This document shows, piece after piece, positions 11,281-23,870 of a DNA stretch of 64,000 bases. Source of the stretch: Ptiloglossa arizonensis (Eukaryota > Arthropoda > Insecta > Hymenoptera > Colletidae); assembly GCF_051014685.1 (NCBI RefSeq), contig NW_027478782.1:62001-126000 (forward strand). Direction: 5' to 3'. The notes under the pieces are model-generated. The model was given only the letters and a program-made list of their open reading frames with translations. It was not told the DNA's origin and made no database searches. Position numbers and translations under genes: made by a program. The first letter of the stretch is position 1. Each line of letters opens with the position of its first letter.

Positions 11281-12660
11281 TGAGAAACCATCAAAAATTT
11301 GGCTGGTCTGATACTCGAAACCAATAACTGGAATGGCCTAGTTGAAAAGTACACTTACCGCTGTATTCGGGAGAGTTTCTACTTTCAGATGCAACAGGAA
11401 TTTCTTGAGTTCGTCAATCCGTTCGCGAGATATGGGAGTTTGAAGTTAAGGAATGGTTGAGAAACCATCAAAATTTTCGCAAGTCTGATTCCCGAAACCA
11501 ATAACTAAAAAGGCCTAGGGGAAAAATACACATGCCGTTGTAATCGTGCGAGTTTCTACTTTCAGATGCAACAGGAATTTCTCGAGATTGTGAATCCGTT
11601 CGCGTGATATGGGTGTTTGAAGTTAAGGAACGGTTGAGAAACCATCAAAATTTTCGCAAGTCTGATACTCGAAACCAATAACTACTATGCCCTAGAGCAA
11701 AAATGCACATACCGTTGTAATCGGGCGAGTTTCTGCTTTCAGATGCAATAGGAATTCCTCGAGTTCGTCAGATCGTTCGCGAGATATGGGAGTTTGAAGT
11801 TAAGGAATGGTTGAGAAACCATCAAAATTTTCGCAAGTCTGATTCCCGAAACCAATAACTACAAAGGCCTAGGGGAAAAACACACATGCCGTTGTAATCG
11901 TGCGAGTTTCTACTTTCAGATGCAACAGGAATTTCTCGAGTTCGTCAATCCGTTCGCGAGATATGGGAGTTTGAAGTTAAAGAATGGTTGAGAAACCATC
12001 AAAAATTTCGCTGGTCTGATACTCGAAACCAATAACTGGAATGGCCTAGGGGAAAAGTACACATACCGCTGTATTCGGGCTAGTTTCTACTTTCAGATGC
12101 AACAGGATTTTCTCGAGTTCGTCAATCCGTTCGCGAGATATGGGAGCTTGAAGTTAAGGAGTGGTTGAGAAACCATCAAAATTTTCGCTGGTCTGATACT
12201 CGAAACCAATAACTGGAGTGGCCTAGGGGAAAAGCACACACACCACTGTAATCGGGCGCGTTTCTACTTTCAGATGCAACAGGAATTTCGCGAGATCGTC
12301 AATCCGTTCGCGTGATATGGGAGTTTGAAGTAAAGGAATGGTAGAGAAACCATCAAAATTTTCGCAAGTCTGATTCCCGAAACCAATAACTAAAAAGGCC
12401 TAGGGGAAAAATACACATGCCGTTGTAATCGTGCGAGTTTCTACTTTCAGATGCAATAGGAATTTCTCGAGTTCGTCAATCCGTTCGCGTGATATGGGAG
12501 TTTGAAGTAAAGGAATGGTTGAGAAACCATCAAAAATTTCGCTGGTCTGATACTCGAAACCAATAACTGGAATCGCCTAGGGGAAAAGTACATACACCAT
12601 TGTAATGGGGCGAGTTTCTACTTTCCGATGCAACAGGAATTTCTCGAGTTCGTCAATCCG
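11281..12660. repeat. Mosaic transition segment (about 8 monomers)
   Basis: Monomers here are mixtures of types seen to the left: a tagttgaaaa monomer near 11,340 with a private ttggctgg, a gattgtgaatccg monomer at about 11,585 resembling 430-450, and ggattttctcgag near 12,104. From 12,193 to about 12,650 the sequence repeats 10,600-11,056 nine monomers later, sharing aatcgcctagggg (cgcctagggg at 10,981 and 12,574). No gene or foreign insertion is present. The segment joins the left domain to the diverged subfamily beginning near 12,660. Confidence 0.7.
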
Positions 12661-15600
12661 TTCGCCTGATATGGGAGTTTGAAGTAAAGGAATGGTTGAG
12701 AAACCATCAAAATTTTCGCATGTCTGATACTCGAAACCAGTAACTACAATGGCCTAGGGCAAAAATACACATACCGTTGTAATCGGGCGAGTTTCTACTT
12801 TCAGATGCAACAGGAATTTCTCGAGATCGTCAATCCTTTCGCGAGATATGGGAGTTTGAAGATAAGGAGTGGTTGAGAAACCATCAATAATTTCGCTGGT
12901 CTGATACTCGAAATCAATAACTGGAATGACCTAGGGGAAGAGTACACACACCACTGTAATCGGGCGTGCTTCTACTTTCAGATGCAACAGGAATTTTTCG
13001 AGTTCGTCTATCCGTTCGCGAGATATGGGAGTTTGAAGTTAAGGAATGGTTGAGAAACCATCAAAATTTTCGCTGGTCTGATACTCGAAACCAATAACAG
13101 GAATGGCCTAGGGGAAAAGTACACGCACCACTGTAATCGGGCGTGCTTCTACTTTCAGATGCAACAGGAGTTTCTCGAAATCGTCAATCCGTTCGCCAGA
13201 TGTGGGAGTTAGAAGTAAAGGAATGGTTGAGAAACCATCAAAAATTTCGCAGGTCTGATACTCGAAACCAATAACAGGAATGGCCTAGGGGAAAAGTACA
13301 CACACCATTGTAATCGGGCGTGCTTCTACTTTCAGATGCAACAGGAATTTTTCGAGTTCGTCTATCCGTTCGCGAGATATGGGAGTTTGAAGTTAAGGAA
13401 TGGTTGAGAAACCATCAAAATTTTCGCTGGCCTGATACTCGAAACCAATAACAGGAATGGCCTAGGGGAAAAGTACACACACCACTGTAATCGGGCGTGT
13501 TTCTACTTTCAGATGCAACAGGAATTTCTCGAGATCGTCAATCCGTTCGCCACATATGGGAGTTAGAAGTGAAGGAATGGTTGAGAAACCATCAAAATTT
13601 TCGCAAGTCTGATTCCCGAAACCAATAACTACAAAGGCTTAGGGGAAAAATACACATGCAATTGTAATCGTGCGAGTTTCTACTTTCAGATGCAACAGGA
13701 ATTTCTCGAGTTCGTGAATCCGTACGCGTGATATGGGAGTTTGAAGTAATGGAATGGTTGAGAAACCATCAAAATTTTCGCATGTCTGATACTCGAAAAC
13801 AATAACTACAATGGCCAAGTGGAAAAATACACATACCGTTGTAATCGTGCGAGTTTCTACTTTCAGATGCAACAGGAATTTCTCGAGATCGTCAATCGTT
13901 TCGCGAGATATGGGAGTTTGAATTTAAGGAACGGTTGAGGAACTATCAAAATTTTCGCTGGTCTGATACTCGAAACCAATAACTGGAATGGCCTAGGGGA
14001 AAAGTACACACACCACTGTAATCGGGCGTGCTTCTACTTTCAGATGCAACAGGAGTTTCTCGAAATCGTCAATCCGTTCGCCAGATGTGGGAGTTAGAAG
14101 TAAAGGAATGGTTGAGAAACCATCAAAAATTTCGCGGGTCTGATACTCGAAACCAATAACAGGAATGGCCTAGGGGAAAAGTACACACACCACTGTAATC
14201 GGGCGTGTTTCTACTTTCAGATGCAACAGGAATTTCTCGAGTTCGTCAATCCGTTCGCGAGATATGGGAGTTTGAAGATAAGGAATGGTTGAGGAACCAT
14301 CAAAAATTTCGCTGGTCTGATACTCGAAATCAATAACTGGAATGACCTAGGGGAAAAGTACACACACCACTGTAATCGGGCGTGCTTCTACTTTCAGATG
14401 CAACAGGAATTTTTCGAGTTCGTCTATCCGTTCGCGAGATATGGGAGTTTGAAGTTAAGGAATGGTTGAGAAACCATCAAAATTTTCGCTGGCCTGATAC
14501 TCGAAACCAATAACAGGAATGGCCTAGGGGAAAAGTACACGCACCACTGTAATCGGGCGTGCTTCTACTTTCAGATGCAACAGGAGTTTCTCGAAATCGT
14601 CAATCCGTTCGCCAGATGTGGGAGTTAGAAGTAAAGGAATGGTTGAGAAACCATCAAAAATTTCGCAGGTCTGATACTCGAAACCAATAACAGGAATGGC
14701 CTAGGGGAAAAGTACACACACCATTGTAATGGGGCGAGTTTCTACTTTCCGATGCAACAGGAATATCTCGAGTTCGTAAAATCGTTCGCGAGATATGGGA
14801 GTTTGAAATTAAGGAATGGTTGAGAAACCATCAAAATTTTCACAAGTCTGATACTCGAAACCAATAACTACTATGGCCTAGGGCAAAAATACACATACCG
14901 TTGTAATCGTGCGAGTTTCTACTTTCAGATGCAACAGGAATTTCTCGAGTTCGTCAATCCGTTCGCCTGATATGGGAGTTTGAAGTAAAGGAATGGTTGA
15001 GAAACCATCAAAATTTTCGCATGTCTGATACTCGAAACCAGTAACTACAATGGCCTAGGGGAAAAATACACATACCGTTGTAATCGGGCGAGTTTCTACT
15101 TTCAGATGAAACAGGAATTTCTCGAGATCGTCAATCCGTTCGCAAGATATGGGAGTTTGAAGATAAGGAATGGTTGAGAAACCATCAAAAATTTCGCTGG
15201 TCTGATACTCGAAATCAATAACTGGAATGACCTAGGGGAAGAGTACACACACCACTGTAATCGGGCGTGCTTCTACTTTCAGATGCAACAGGAATTTTTC
15301 GAGTTCGTCTATCCGTTCGCGAGATATGGGAGTTTGAAGTTAAGGAATGGTTGAGAAACCATCAAAATTTTCGCTGGTCTGATACTCGAAACCAATAACA
15401 GGAATGGCTTAGGGGAAAAGTACACGCACCACTGTAATCGGGCGTGCTTCTACTTTCAGATGCAACAGGAGTTTCTCGAAATCGTCAATCCGTTCGCCAG
15501 ATGTGGGAGTTAGAAGTAAAGGAATGGTTGAGAAACCATCAAAAATTTCGCAGGTCTGATACTCGAAACCAATAACAGGAATGGCCTAGGGGAAAAGTAC

Positions 15601-15931
15601 ACACACCATTGTAATGGGGCGAGTTTCTACTTTCCGATGCAACAGGAATTTCTCGAGTTCGTAAAATCGTTCGCGAGATATGGGAGTTTGAAATTAAGGA
15701 ATGGTTGAGAAACCATCAAAATTTTCACAAGTCTGATACTCGAAACCAATAACTACTATGGCCTAGGGCAAAAATACACATACCGTTGTAATGGTGCGAG
15801 TTTCTACTTTCAGATGCAACAGGAATTTCTCGAGTTCGTCAATCCGTTCGCGAGAAATGGGACTTTTAAGTTAAGGAATAGTTGAGAAACCATCAAAAAT
15901 TTCGCTGGTCTGATACTCGAAACCAATAACT
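12661..15931. repeat. Diverged subfamily with 885-bp (5-monomer) higher-order repeat
   Basis: Two marker monomers define it: gagtttctcgaaatcg followed by gccagatgtggg, and gaatttttcgag followed by gtctatccg. The first lies at 13,168, 14,053, 14,584, 15,469 and 16,354 (spacings 885, 531, 885, 885). The second lies at 12,991, 13,345, 14,407, 15,292 and 16,177 (354, 1,062, 885, 885). A 5-mer period is therefore in force with local dimer, 3-mer and 6-mer slips. Monomers with ctttccgatgc and gttcgtaaaatcg are also concentrated here. This subfamily is largely absent from the rest of the window outside 12.7-20.2 kb. Confidence 0.8.
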
Positions 15932-18054
15932 GGAATGGCCTAGGGGAAAAGTACACACACCACTGTAATCGGGCGTGTTTCTACTTTCAGATGCAACAGG
16001 AATTTCTCGAGATCGTCAATCCGTTCGCCACATATGGGAGTTAGAAGTGAAGGAATGGTTGAGAAACCATCAAAATTTTCGCAAGTCTGATTCCCGAAAC
16101 CAATAACTACAAAGGCCTAGGGGAAAAATACACATGCAATTGTAATCGTGCGAGTTTCTACTTTCAGATGCAACAGGAATTTTTCGAGTTCGTCTATCCG
16201 TTCGCGAGATATGGGAGTTTGAAGTTAAGGAATGGTTGAGAAACCATCAAAATTTTCGCTGGCCTGATACTCGAAACCAATAACAGGAATGGCCTAGGGG
16301 AAAAGTACACGCACCACTGTAATCGGGCGTGCTTCTACTTTCAGATGCAACAGGAGTTTCTCGAAATCGTCAATCCGTTCGCCAGATGTGGGAGTTAGAA
16401 GTAAAGGAATGGTTGAGAAACCATCAAAAATTTCGCAGGTCTGATACTCGAAACCAATAACAGGAATGGCCTAGGGGAAAAGTACACACACCATTGTAAT
16501 GGGGCGAGTTTCTACTTTCCGATGCAACAGTTATATCTCGAGTTCGTAAAATCGTTCGCGAAATATGGGAGTTTGAAATTAAGGAATGGTTGAGAAACCA
16601 TCAAAATTTTCACAAGTCTGATACTCGAAACCAATAACTACTATGGCCTAGGGCAAAAATACACATACCGTTGTAATCGTGCGAGTTTCTACTTTCAGAT
16701 GCAACAGGAATTTCTCGAGTTCGTCAATCCGTTCGCCTGATATGGGAGTTTGAAGTAAAGGAATGGTTGAGAAACCATCAAAATTTTCGCATGTCTGATA
16801 CTCGAAACCAGTAACTACAATGGCCTAGGGGAAAAATACACATACCGTTGTAATCGGGCGAGTTTCTACTTTCAGATGAAACAGGAATTTCTCGAGATCG
16901 TCAATCCGTTCGCCAGATGTGGGAGTTAGAAGTAAAGAAATGGTTGAGAAACCATCAAAAATTTCGCAGGTCTGATACTCGAAACCAATAACAGGAATGG
17001 CCTAGGGGAAAAGTACACACACCATTGTAATGGGGCGAGTTTCTACTTTCCGATGCAACAGGAATTTCTCGAGTTCGTAAAATCGTTCGCGAGATATGGG
17101 AGTTTGAAATTAAGGAATGGTTGAGAAACCATCAAAATTTTCACAAGTCTGATACTCGAAACCAATAACTACTATGGTCTAGGGCAAAAATACACATACC
17201 GTTGTAATGGTGCGAGTTTCTACTTTCAGATGCAACAGGAATTTCTCGAGTTCGTCAATCCGTTCGCGAGAAATGGGACTTTTAAGTTAAGGAATAGTTG
17301 AGAAACCATCAAAAATTTCGCTGGTCTGATACTCGAAACCAATAACTGGAATGGCCTAGGGGAAAAGTACACACACCACTGTAATCGGGCGTGTTTCTAC
17401 TTTCAGATGCAACAGGAATTTCTCGAGATCGTCAATCCGTTCGCCACATATGGGAGTTAGAAGTGAAGGAATGGTTGAGAAACCATCAAAATTTTCGCAA
17501 GTCTGATTCCCGAAACCAATAACTACAAAGGCCTAGGGGAAAAATACACATGCAATTGTAATCGTGCGAGTTTCTACTTTCAGATGCAACAGGAATTTCT
17601 CGAGTTCGTGAATCCGTACGCGTGATATGGGAGTTTGAAGTAATGGAATGGTTGAGAAACCATCAAAATTTTCGCATGTCTGATACTCGAAACCAATAAC
17701 TACAATGGCCAAGTGGAAAAATACACATACCGTTGTAATCGTGCGAGTTTCTACTTTCAGATGCAACAGGAATTTCTCGATATCGTCAATCCTTTCGCGA
17801 GATATGGGAGTTTGAATTTAAGGAACGGTCGAGGAACTATCAAAATTTTCGCTGGTCTGATACTCGAAACCAATAACTGGAATGGCCTAGGGGAAAGTAC
17901 ACACACCACTGTAATCGGGCGTGCTTCTACTTTCAGATGCAACAGGAATTTCTCGAAATCGTCAATCCGTTCGCCAGATGTGGGAGTTAGAAGTAAAGGA
18001 ATGGTTGAGAAACCATCAAAAATTTCGCTGGTCTGATACTCGAAACCAATAACA
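15932..18054. repeat. 12-monomer (2,123-bp) unit, copy 1 of a tandem duplication
   Basis: Sequence from 15,932 to 18,084 matches 18,055 to 20,207 at an offset of 2,123 bp. The left edge is bracketed by ataacTgg at 15,931 versus ataacAgg at 18,054. The length is 12 x 177 minus 1, and the missing base is visible as ggggaaagtac near 17,890. Shared private changes include cagttatatctcgag at 16,528 and 18,651. Bases from about 17,533 also resemble 13,639 onward at 3,894 bp (22 monomers), but with more differences, so that relation is older. Confidence 0.87.
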
Positions 18055-20207
18055 GGAATGGCCTAGGGGAAAAGTACACACACCACTGTAATCGGGCGTG
18101 TTTCTACTTTCAGATGCAACAGGAATTTCTCGAGATCGTCAATCCGTTCGCCACATATGGGAGTTAGAAGTGAAGGAATGGTTGAGAAACCATCAAAATT
18201 TTCGCAAGTCTGATTCCCGAAACCAATAACTACAAAGGCCTAGGGGAAAAATACACATGCAATTGTAATCGTGCGAGTTTCTACTTTCAGATGCAACAGG
18301 AATTTTTCGAGTTCGTCTATCCGTTCGCGAGATATGGGAGTTTGAAGTTAAGGAATGGTTGAGAAACCATCAAAATTTTCGCTGGCCTGATACTCGAAAC
18401 CAATAACAGGAATGGCCTAGGGGAAAAGTACACGCACCACTGTAATCGGGCGTGCTTCTACTTTCAGATGCAACAGGAGTTTCTCGAAATCGTCAATCCG
18501 TTCGCCAGATGTGGGAGTTAGAAGTAAAGGAATGGTTGAGAAACCATCAAAAATTTCGCAGGTCTGATACTCGAAACCAATAACAGGAATGGCCTAGGGG
18601 AAAAGTACACACACCATTGTAATGGGGCGAGTTTCTACTTTCCGATGCAACAGTTATATCTCGAGTTCGTAAAATCGTTCGCGAAATATGGGAGTTTGAA
18701 ATTAAGGAATGGTTGAGAAACCATCAAAATTTTCACAAGTCTGATACTCGAAACCAATAACTACTATGGCCTAGGGCAAAAATACACATACCGTTGTAAT
18801 CGTGCGAGTTTCTACTTTCAGATGCAACAGGAATTTCTCGAGTTCGTCAATCCGTTCGCCTGATATGGGAGTTTGAAGTAAAGGAATGGTTGAGAAACCA
18901 TCAAAATTTTCGCATGTCTGATACTCGAAACCAGTAACTACAATGGCCTAGGGGAAAAATACACATACCGTTGTAATCGGGCGAGTTTCTACTTTCAGAT
19001 GAAACAGGAATTTCTCGAGATCGTCAATCCGTTCGCCAGATGTGGGAGTTAGAAGTAAAGAAATGGTTGAGAAACCATCAAAAATTTCGCAGGTCTGATA
19101 CTCGAAACCAATAACAGGAATGGCCTAGGGGAAAAGTACACACACCATTGTAATGGGGCGAGTTTCTACTTTCCGATGCAACAGGAATTTCTCGAGTTCG
19201 TAAAATCGTTCGCGAGATATGGGAGTTTGAAATTAAGGAATGGTTGAGAAACCATCAAAATTTTCACAAGTCTGATACTCGAAACCAATAACTACTATGG
19301 TCTAGGGCAAAAATACACATACCGTTGTAATGGTGCGAGTTTCTACTTTCAGATGCAACAGGAATTTCTCGAGTTCGTCAATCCGTTCGCGAGAAATGGG
19401 ACTTTTAAGTTAAGGAATAGTTGAGAAACCATCAAAAATTTCGCTGGTCTGATACTCGAAACCAATAACTGGAATGGCCTAGGGGAAAAGTACACACACC
19501 ACTGTAATCGGGCGTGTTTCTACTTTCAGATGCAACAGGAATTTCTCGAGATCGTCAATCCGTTCGCCACATATGGGAGTTAGAAGTGAAGGAATGGTTG
19601 AGAAACCATCAAAATTTTCGCAAGTCTGATTCCCGAAACCAATAACTACAAAGGCCTAGGGGAAAAATACACATGCAATTGTAATCGTGCGAGTTTCTAC
19701 TTTCAGATGCAACAGGAATTTCTCGAGTTCGTGAATCCGTACGCGTGATATGGGAGTTTGAAGTAATGGAATGGTTGAGAAACCATCAAAATTTTCGCAT
19801 GTCTGATACTCGAAACCAATAACTACAATGGCCAAGTGGAAAAATACACATACCGTTGTAATCGTGCGAGTTTCTACTTTCAGATGCAACAGGAATTTCT
19901 CGATATCGTCAATCCTTTCGCGAGATATGGGAGTTTGAATTTAAGGAACGGTCGAGGAACTATCAAAATTTTCGCTGGTCTGATACTCGAAACCAATAAC
20001 TGGAATGGCCTAGGGGAAAGTACACACACCACTGTAATCGGGCGTGCTTCTACTTTCAGATGCAACAGGAATTTCTCGAAATCGTCAATCCGTTCGCCAG
20101 ATGTGGGAGTTAGAAGTAAAGGAATGGTTGAGAAACCATCAAAAATTTCGCTGGTCTGATACTCGAAACCAATAACAGGAATGGCCTAGGGGAAAAGTAC
20201 ACACACC
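18055..20207. repeat. 12-monomer unit, copy 2 of the tandem duplication
   Basis: This follows copy 1 directly and repeats it through 20,207, where caccgttg replaces caccactg and similarity to copy 1 ends. The 1-bp deletion ggggaaagtac is retained near 20,015. I saw no differences between the copies in spot comparisons at cagttatatc, the gatatcgtc monomer and the agaaatgggac monomer, so the duplication looks recent. An assembly duplication would look the same. Confidence 0.87.
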
Positions 20208-21082
20208 GTTGTAATCGGGCGAGTTTCTACTTTCCGATGCAGCAGGAATTTCTCGAGTTCGTCAATTCGTTCGCGAGATATGGGAGTTTGAAATTAAGGA
20301 ATGGTTGAGAAACCATCAAAATTTTGGCAAGTCTGATACTCGAAACCAATAACTACAATGGCCTAGGGGAAAAATGCACATACCGTTGTAATCGGGCGAG
20401 TTTCTACTTTCAGATGAAACAGGAATTTCTCGAGTTCGTCAATCCGTTCGCGAGATATGGGAGTTTGAAGTTAAGGAATGGTTGAGAAACCATCAAAAAT
20501 TTCGCTGGTCTAATACTCGAAACCAATAACTGGAATGGCCTAGGGGAAAAGTACACACACCATTGTAATGGGGCGAGTTTCTACTTTCCGATGCAGCAGG
20601 AATTTCTCGAGTTCGTCAATTCGTTCGCGAGATATGGGAGCTTGAAGTTAAGGAGTGGTTGACAAAACATCAAAATTTTCGCTGGTCTGATACTCGAAAC
20701 CAATAACTGGAGTGGCCTAGGGGGAAAGCACACACACCACTGTAATCGGGCGCGTTTCTACTTTCAGATGCAACCGGAATTTCTCGAGATCGTCAATCCG
20801 TTTGCGTGATATGGGAGTTTGAAGTAAAGGAATGGTTGAGAAACCATCAAAATTTTCGCAAGTCTGATTCCCGAAACCAATAACTAAAGAGGCCTAGGGG
20901 AAAAATACACATGCCGTTGTAATCGTGCGAGTTTCTACTTTCAGATGCAATAGGAATTTCTCGAGTTCGTCAATCCGTTCGCGTGATATGGGAGTTTGAA
21001 GTAAAGGAATGGTTGAGAAACCATCAAAATTTTCGCTGGTCTGATACTCGAAACCAATAACTGGAATGGCCTAGGGGAAAAG
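20208..21082. repeat. Transition segment of about 5 monomers
   Basis: This short run leaves the diverged subfamily. It contains ctttccgatgcagcagg monomers (about 20,230 and 20,585) with single-copy changes such as ggttgacaaaacatc near 20,660 and gcaaccggaat near 20,770. It ends where the 8-mer duplication begins. Nothing other than satellite sequence is present. Confidence 0.7.
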
Positions 21083-22498
21083 TACACACACCACTGTAAT
21101 CGGACGTGTTTCTACTTTCAGATGCAACAGGAATTTCTCGAGATCGTCAATCCGTTCGCGAGATATGGGAGTTTGAAATTAAGGAATGGTTGAGAAACCA
21201 TCAAAATTTTCGCAAGTCTGATACTCGAAACCAATAACTACTATGGCCTAGGGCAAAAACACACACACCGCTGTAGTCGGGCGAGTTTCTGCTTTCAGAT
21301 GCAACAAGAATTTCTCGAGTTCGTCAGATCGTTCGCGAGATATGGGAGTTTGAAGTTAAGGAATGGTTGAGAAAGCATCAAAATTTTCGCTGCTCTGATA
21401 CTCGAAACCAATAACTGGAATGGCCTAGGGGAAAAGTACACACGCCATTGTAATCGGGCGAGTTTCTACTTTCAGACGCAACATGAATTTCTCGAGTTCG
21501 TCAATCCATTCCCGAGATATGGGAATTTGAAGTTAAGGAACGGTTAAGAAACCATCAAAATTTTCGCAAGTCTGATACTCGAAACCAATAACTACTGTGG
21601 CCTAGGGCAAAAATACACATACCGTTGTAATCGGGCGAGTTTCTGCTTTCAGATGCAATAGGAATTTCTCGAGATCGTCAATCCGTTCGCGTGATATGGG
21701 AGTTTGAAGTAATGGAATGGTTGAGAAACCATCAAAATTTTTGCATGTCTGATACTCGAAACCAATAACTACAATGGCCAAGGGGAAAAATACACATACC
21801 GTTGTAATCGTGCGAGTTTCTACTTTCAGATGCAACAGGAATTTCTCGAGATTGTGAATCCGTTCGCGAGATATGGGAGTTTGAAGTTAAGGAACGGTTG
21901 AGAAACCATCGAAATTTTCGCAAGTCTGATACTGGAAACCAATAACTACTATGGCCTAGGGCAAAAATACACATACCGTTGTAATCGGGCGAGTTTCTGC
22001 TTTCAGATGCAATAGGAATTTCTCGAGTTCGTCAATCCGTTCGCGTGATATGGGAGTTTGAAGTAAAGGAATGGTTGAGAAACCATCAAAATTTTCGCAA
22101 GTCTGATACTCGAAACCAATAACTACTATGGCCTAGGGCAAAAACACACACACCGCTGTAATCGGGCGAGTTTCTGCTTTCAGATGCAACAAGAATTTCT
22201 CGAGTTCGTCAGATCGTTCACGAGATATGGCAGTTTGAAGTTAAGGAATGGTTGAGAAACCATCAAAATTTTCGCTGCTCTGATACTCGAAACCAATAAC
22301 TGGAATGGCCTAGGGGAAAAGTACACACGCCATTGTAATCGGGCGAGTTTCTACTTTCAGATGCAACATGAATTTCTCGAGTTCGTCAGGTCGTTCGCGA
22401 GATATGGGAGTTTGAATTTAAGGAATGGTTGAGAAACCATCAAAATTTTCGCTGGTCTGATACTCGAAACGAATAACTGGAGTGGCCTAGGGGAAAAG
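21083..22498. repeat. 8-monomer (1,416-bp) unit, copy 1 of a tandem duplication
   Basis: It matches 22,499 to about 23,870 at an offset of exactly 8 x 177. Shared markers are cggacgtg (21,101), gtagtcgg (21,273 and 22,689), cagacgcaacatg, ccattcccgagatatgggaa, the aatttttgcatg monomer and accatcgaaatttt. Differences seen include ctactgtgg at about 21,597 versus ctactatgg, gaagtaatgg versus gacgtaatgg near 23,124, and tactggaaacc near 21,931 versus tactcgaaacc. Bases 21,101-21,674 also recur at 36,145-36,718. Confidence 0.85.
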
Positions 22499-23870
22499 CA
22501 CACACACCACTGTAATCGGACGTGTTTCTACTTTCAGATGCAACAGGAATTTCTCGAGATCGTCAATCCGTTCGCGAGATATGGGAGTTTGAAATTAAGG
22601 AATGGTTGAGAAACCATCAAAATTTTCGCAAGTCTGATACTCGAAACCAATAACTACTATGGCCTAGGGCAAAAACACACACACCGCTGTAGTCGGGCGA
22701 GTTTCTGCTTTCAGATGCAACAAGAATTTCTCGAGTTCGTCAGATCGTTCGCGAGATATGGGAGTTTGAAGTTAAGGAATGGTTGAGAAAGCATCAAAAT
22801 TTTCGCTGCTCTGATACTCGAAACCAATAACTGGAATGGCCTAGGGGAAAAGTACACACGCCATTGTAATCGGGCGAGTTTCTACTTTCAGACGCAACAT
22901 GAATTTCTCGAGTTCGTCAATCCATTCCCGAGATATGGGAATTTGAAGTTAAGGAACGGTTAAGAAACCATCAAAATTTTCGCAAGTCTGATACTCGAAA
23001 CCAATAACTACTATGGCCTAGGGCAAAAATACACATACCGTTGTAATCGGGCGAGTTTCTGCTTTCAGATGCAATAGGAATTTCTCGAGATCGTCAATCC
23101 GTTCGCGTGATATGGGAGTTTGACGTAATGGAATGGTTGAGAAACCATCAAAATTTTTGCATGTCTGATACTCGAAACCAATAACTACAATGGCCAAGGG
23201 GAAAAATACACATACCGTTGTAATCGTGCGAGTTTCTACTTTCAGATGCAACAGGAATTTCTCGAGATTGTGAATCCGTTCGCGAGATATGGGAGTTTGA
23301 AGTTAAGGAACGGTTGAGAAACCATCGAAATTTTCGCAAGTCTGATACTCGAAACCAATAACTACTATGGCCTAGGGCAAAAATACACATACCGTTGTAA
23401 TCGGGCGAGTTTCTGCTTTCAGATGCAATAGGAATTTCTCGAGTTCGTCAATCCGTTCGCGTGATATGGGAGTTTGAAGTAAAGGAATGGTTGAGAAACC
23501 ATCAAAATTTTCGCAAGTCTGATACTCGAAACCAATAACTACTATGGCCTAGGGCAAAAACACACACACCGCTGTAATCGGGCGAGTTTCTGCTTTCAGA
23601 TGCAACAAGAATTTCTCGAGTTCGTCAGATCGTTCACGAGATATGGCAGTTTGAAGTTAAGGAATGGTTGAGAAACCATCAAAATTTTCGCTGCTCTGAT
23701 ACTCGAAACCAATAACTGGAATGGCCTAGGGGAAAAGTACACACGCCATTGTAATCGGGCGAGTTTCTACTTTCAGATGCAACATGAATTTCTCGAGTTC
23801 GTCAGGTCGTTCGCGAGATATGGGAGTTTGAATTTAAGGAATGGTTGAGAAACCATCAAAATTTTCGCTG
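22499..23870. repeat. 8-monomer unit, copy 2 of the tandem duplication
   Basis: This copy follows the first directly and ends near 23,870, where ctgttactcg and ggcgtagggg mark departure from the first copy. Its gacgtaatgg change is inherited by 27,018, so this copy, and not the first, was carried into the later 22-mer duplication. It overlaps the start of the 22-mer unit at 22,693. Confidence 0.82.

Noticed and set aside
17713..18036. Plus-strand open frame of 107 codons, repeated at 19,836-20,159
   Set aside because: The second instance is part of the 12-mer tandem duplication, so repetition is not independent support. The frame spans satellite monomers with no coding signature.
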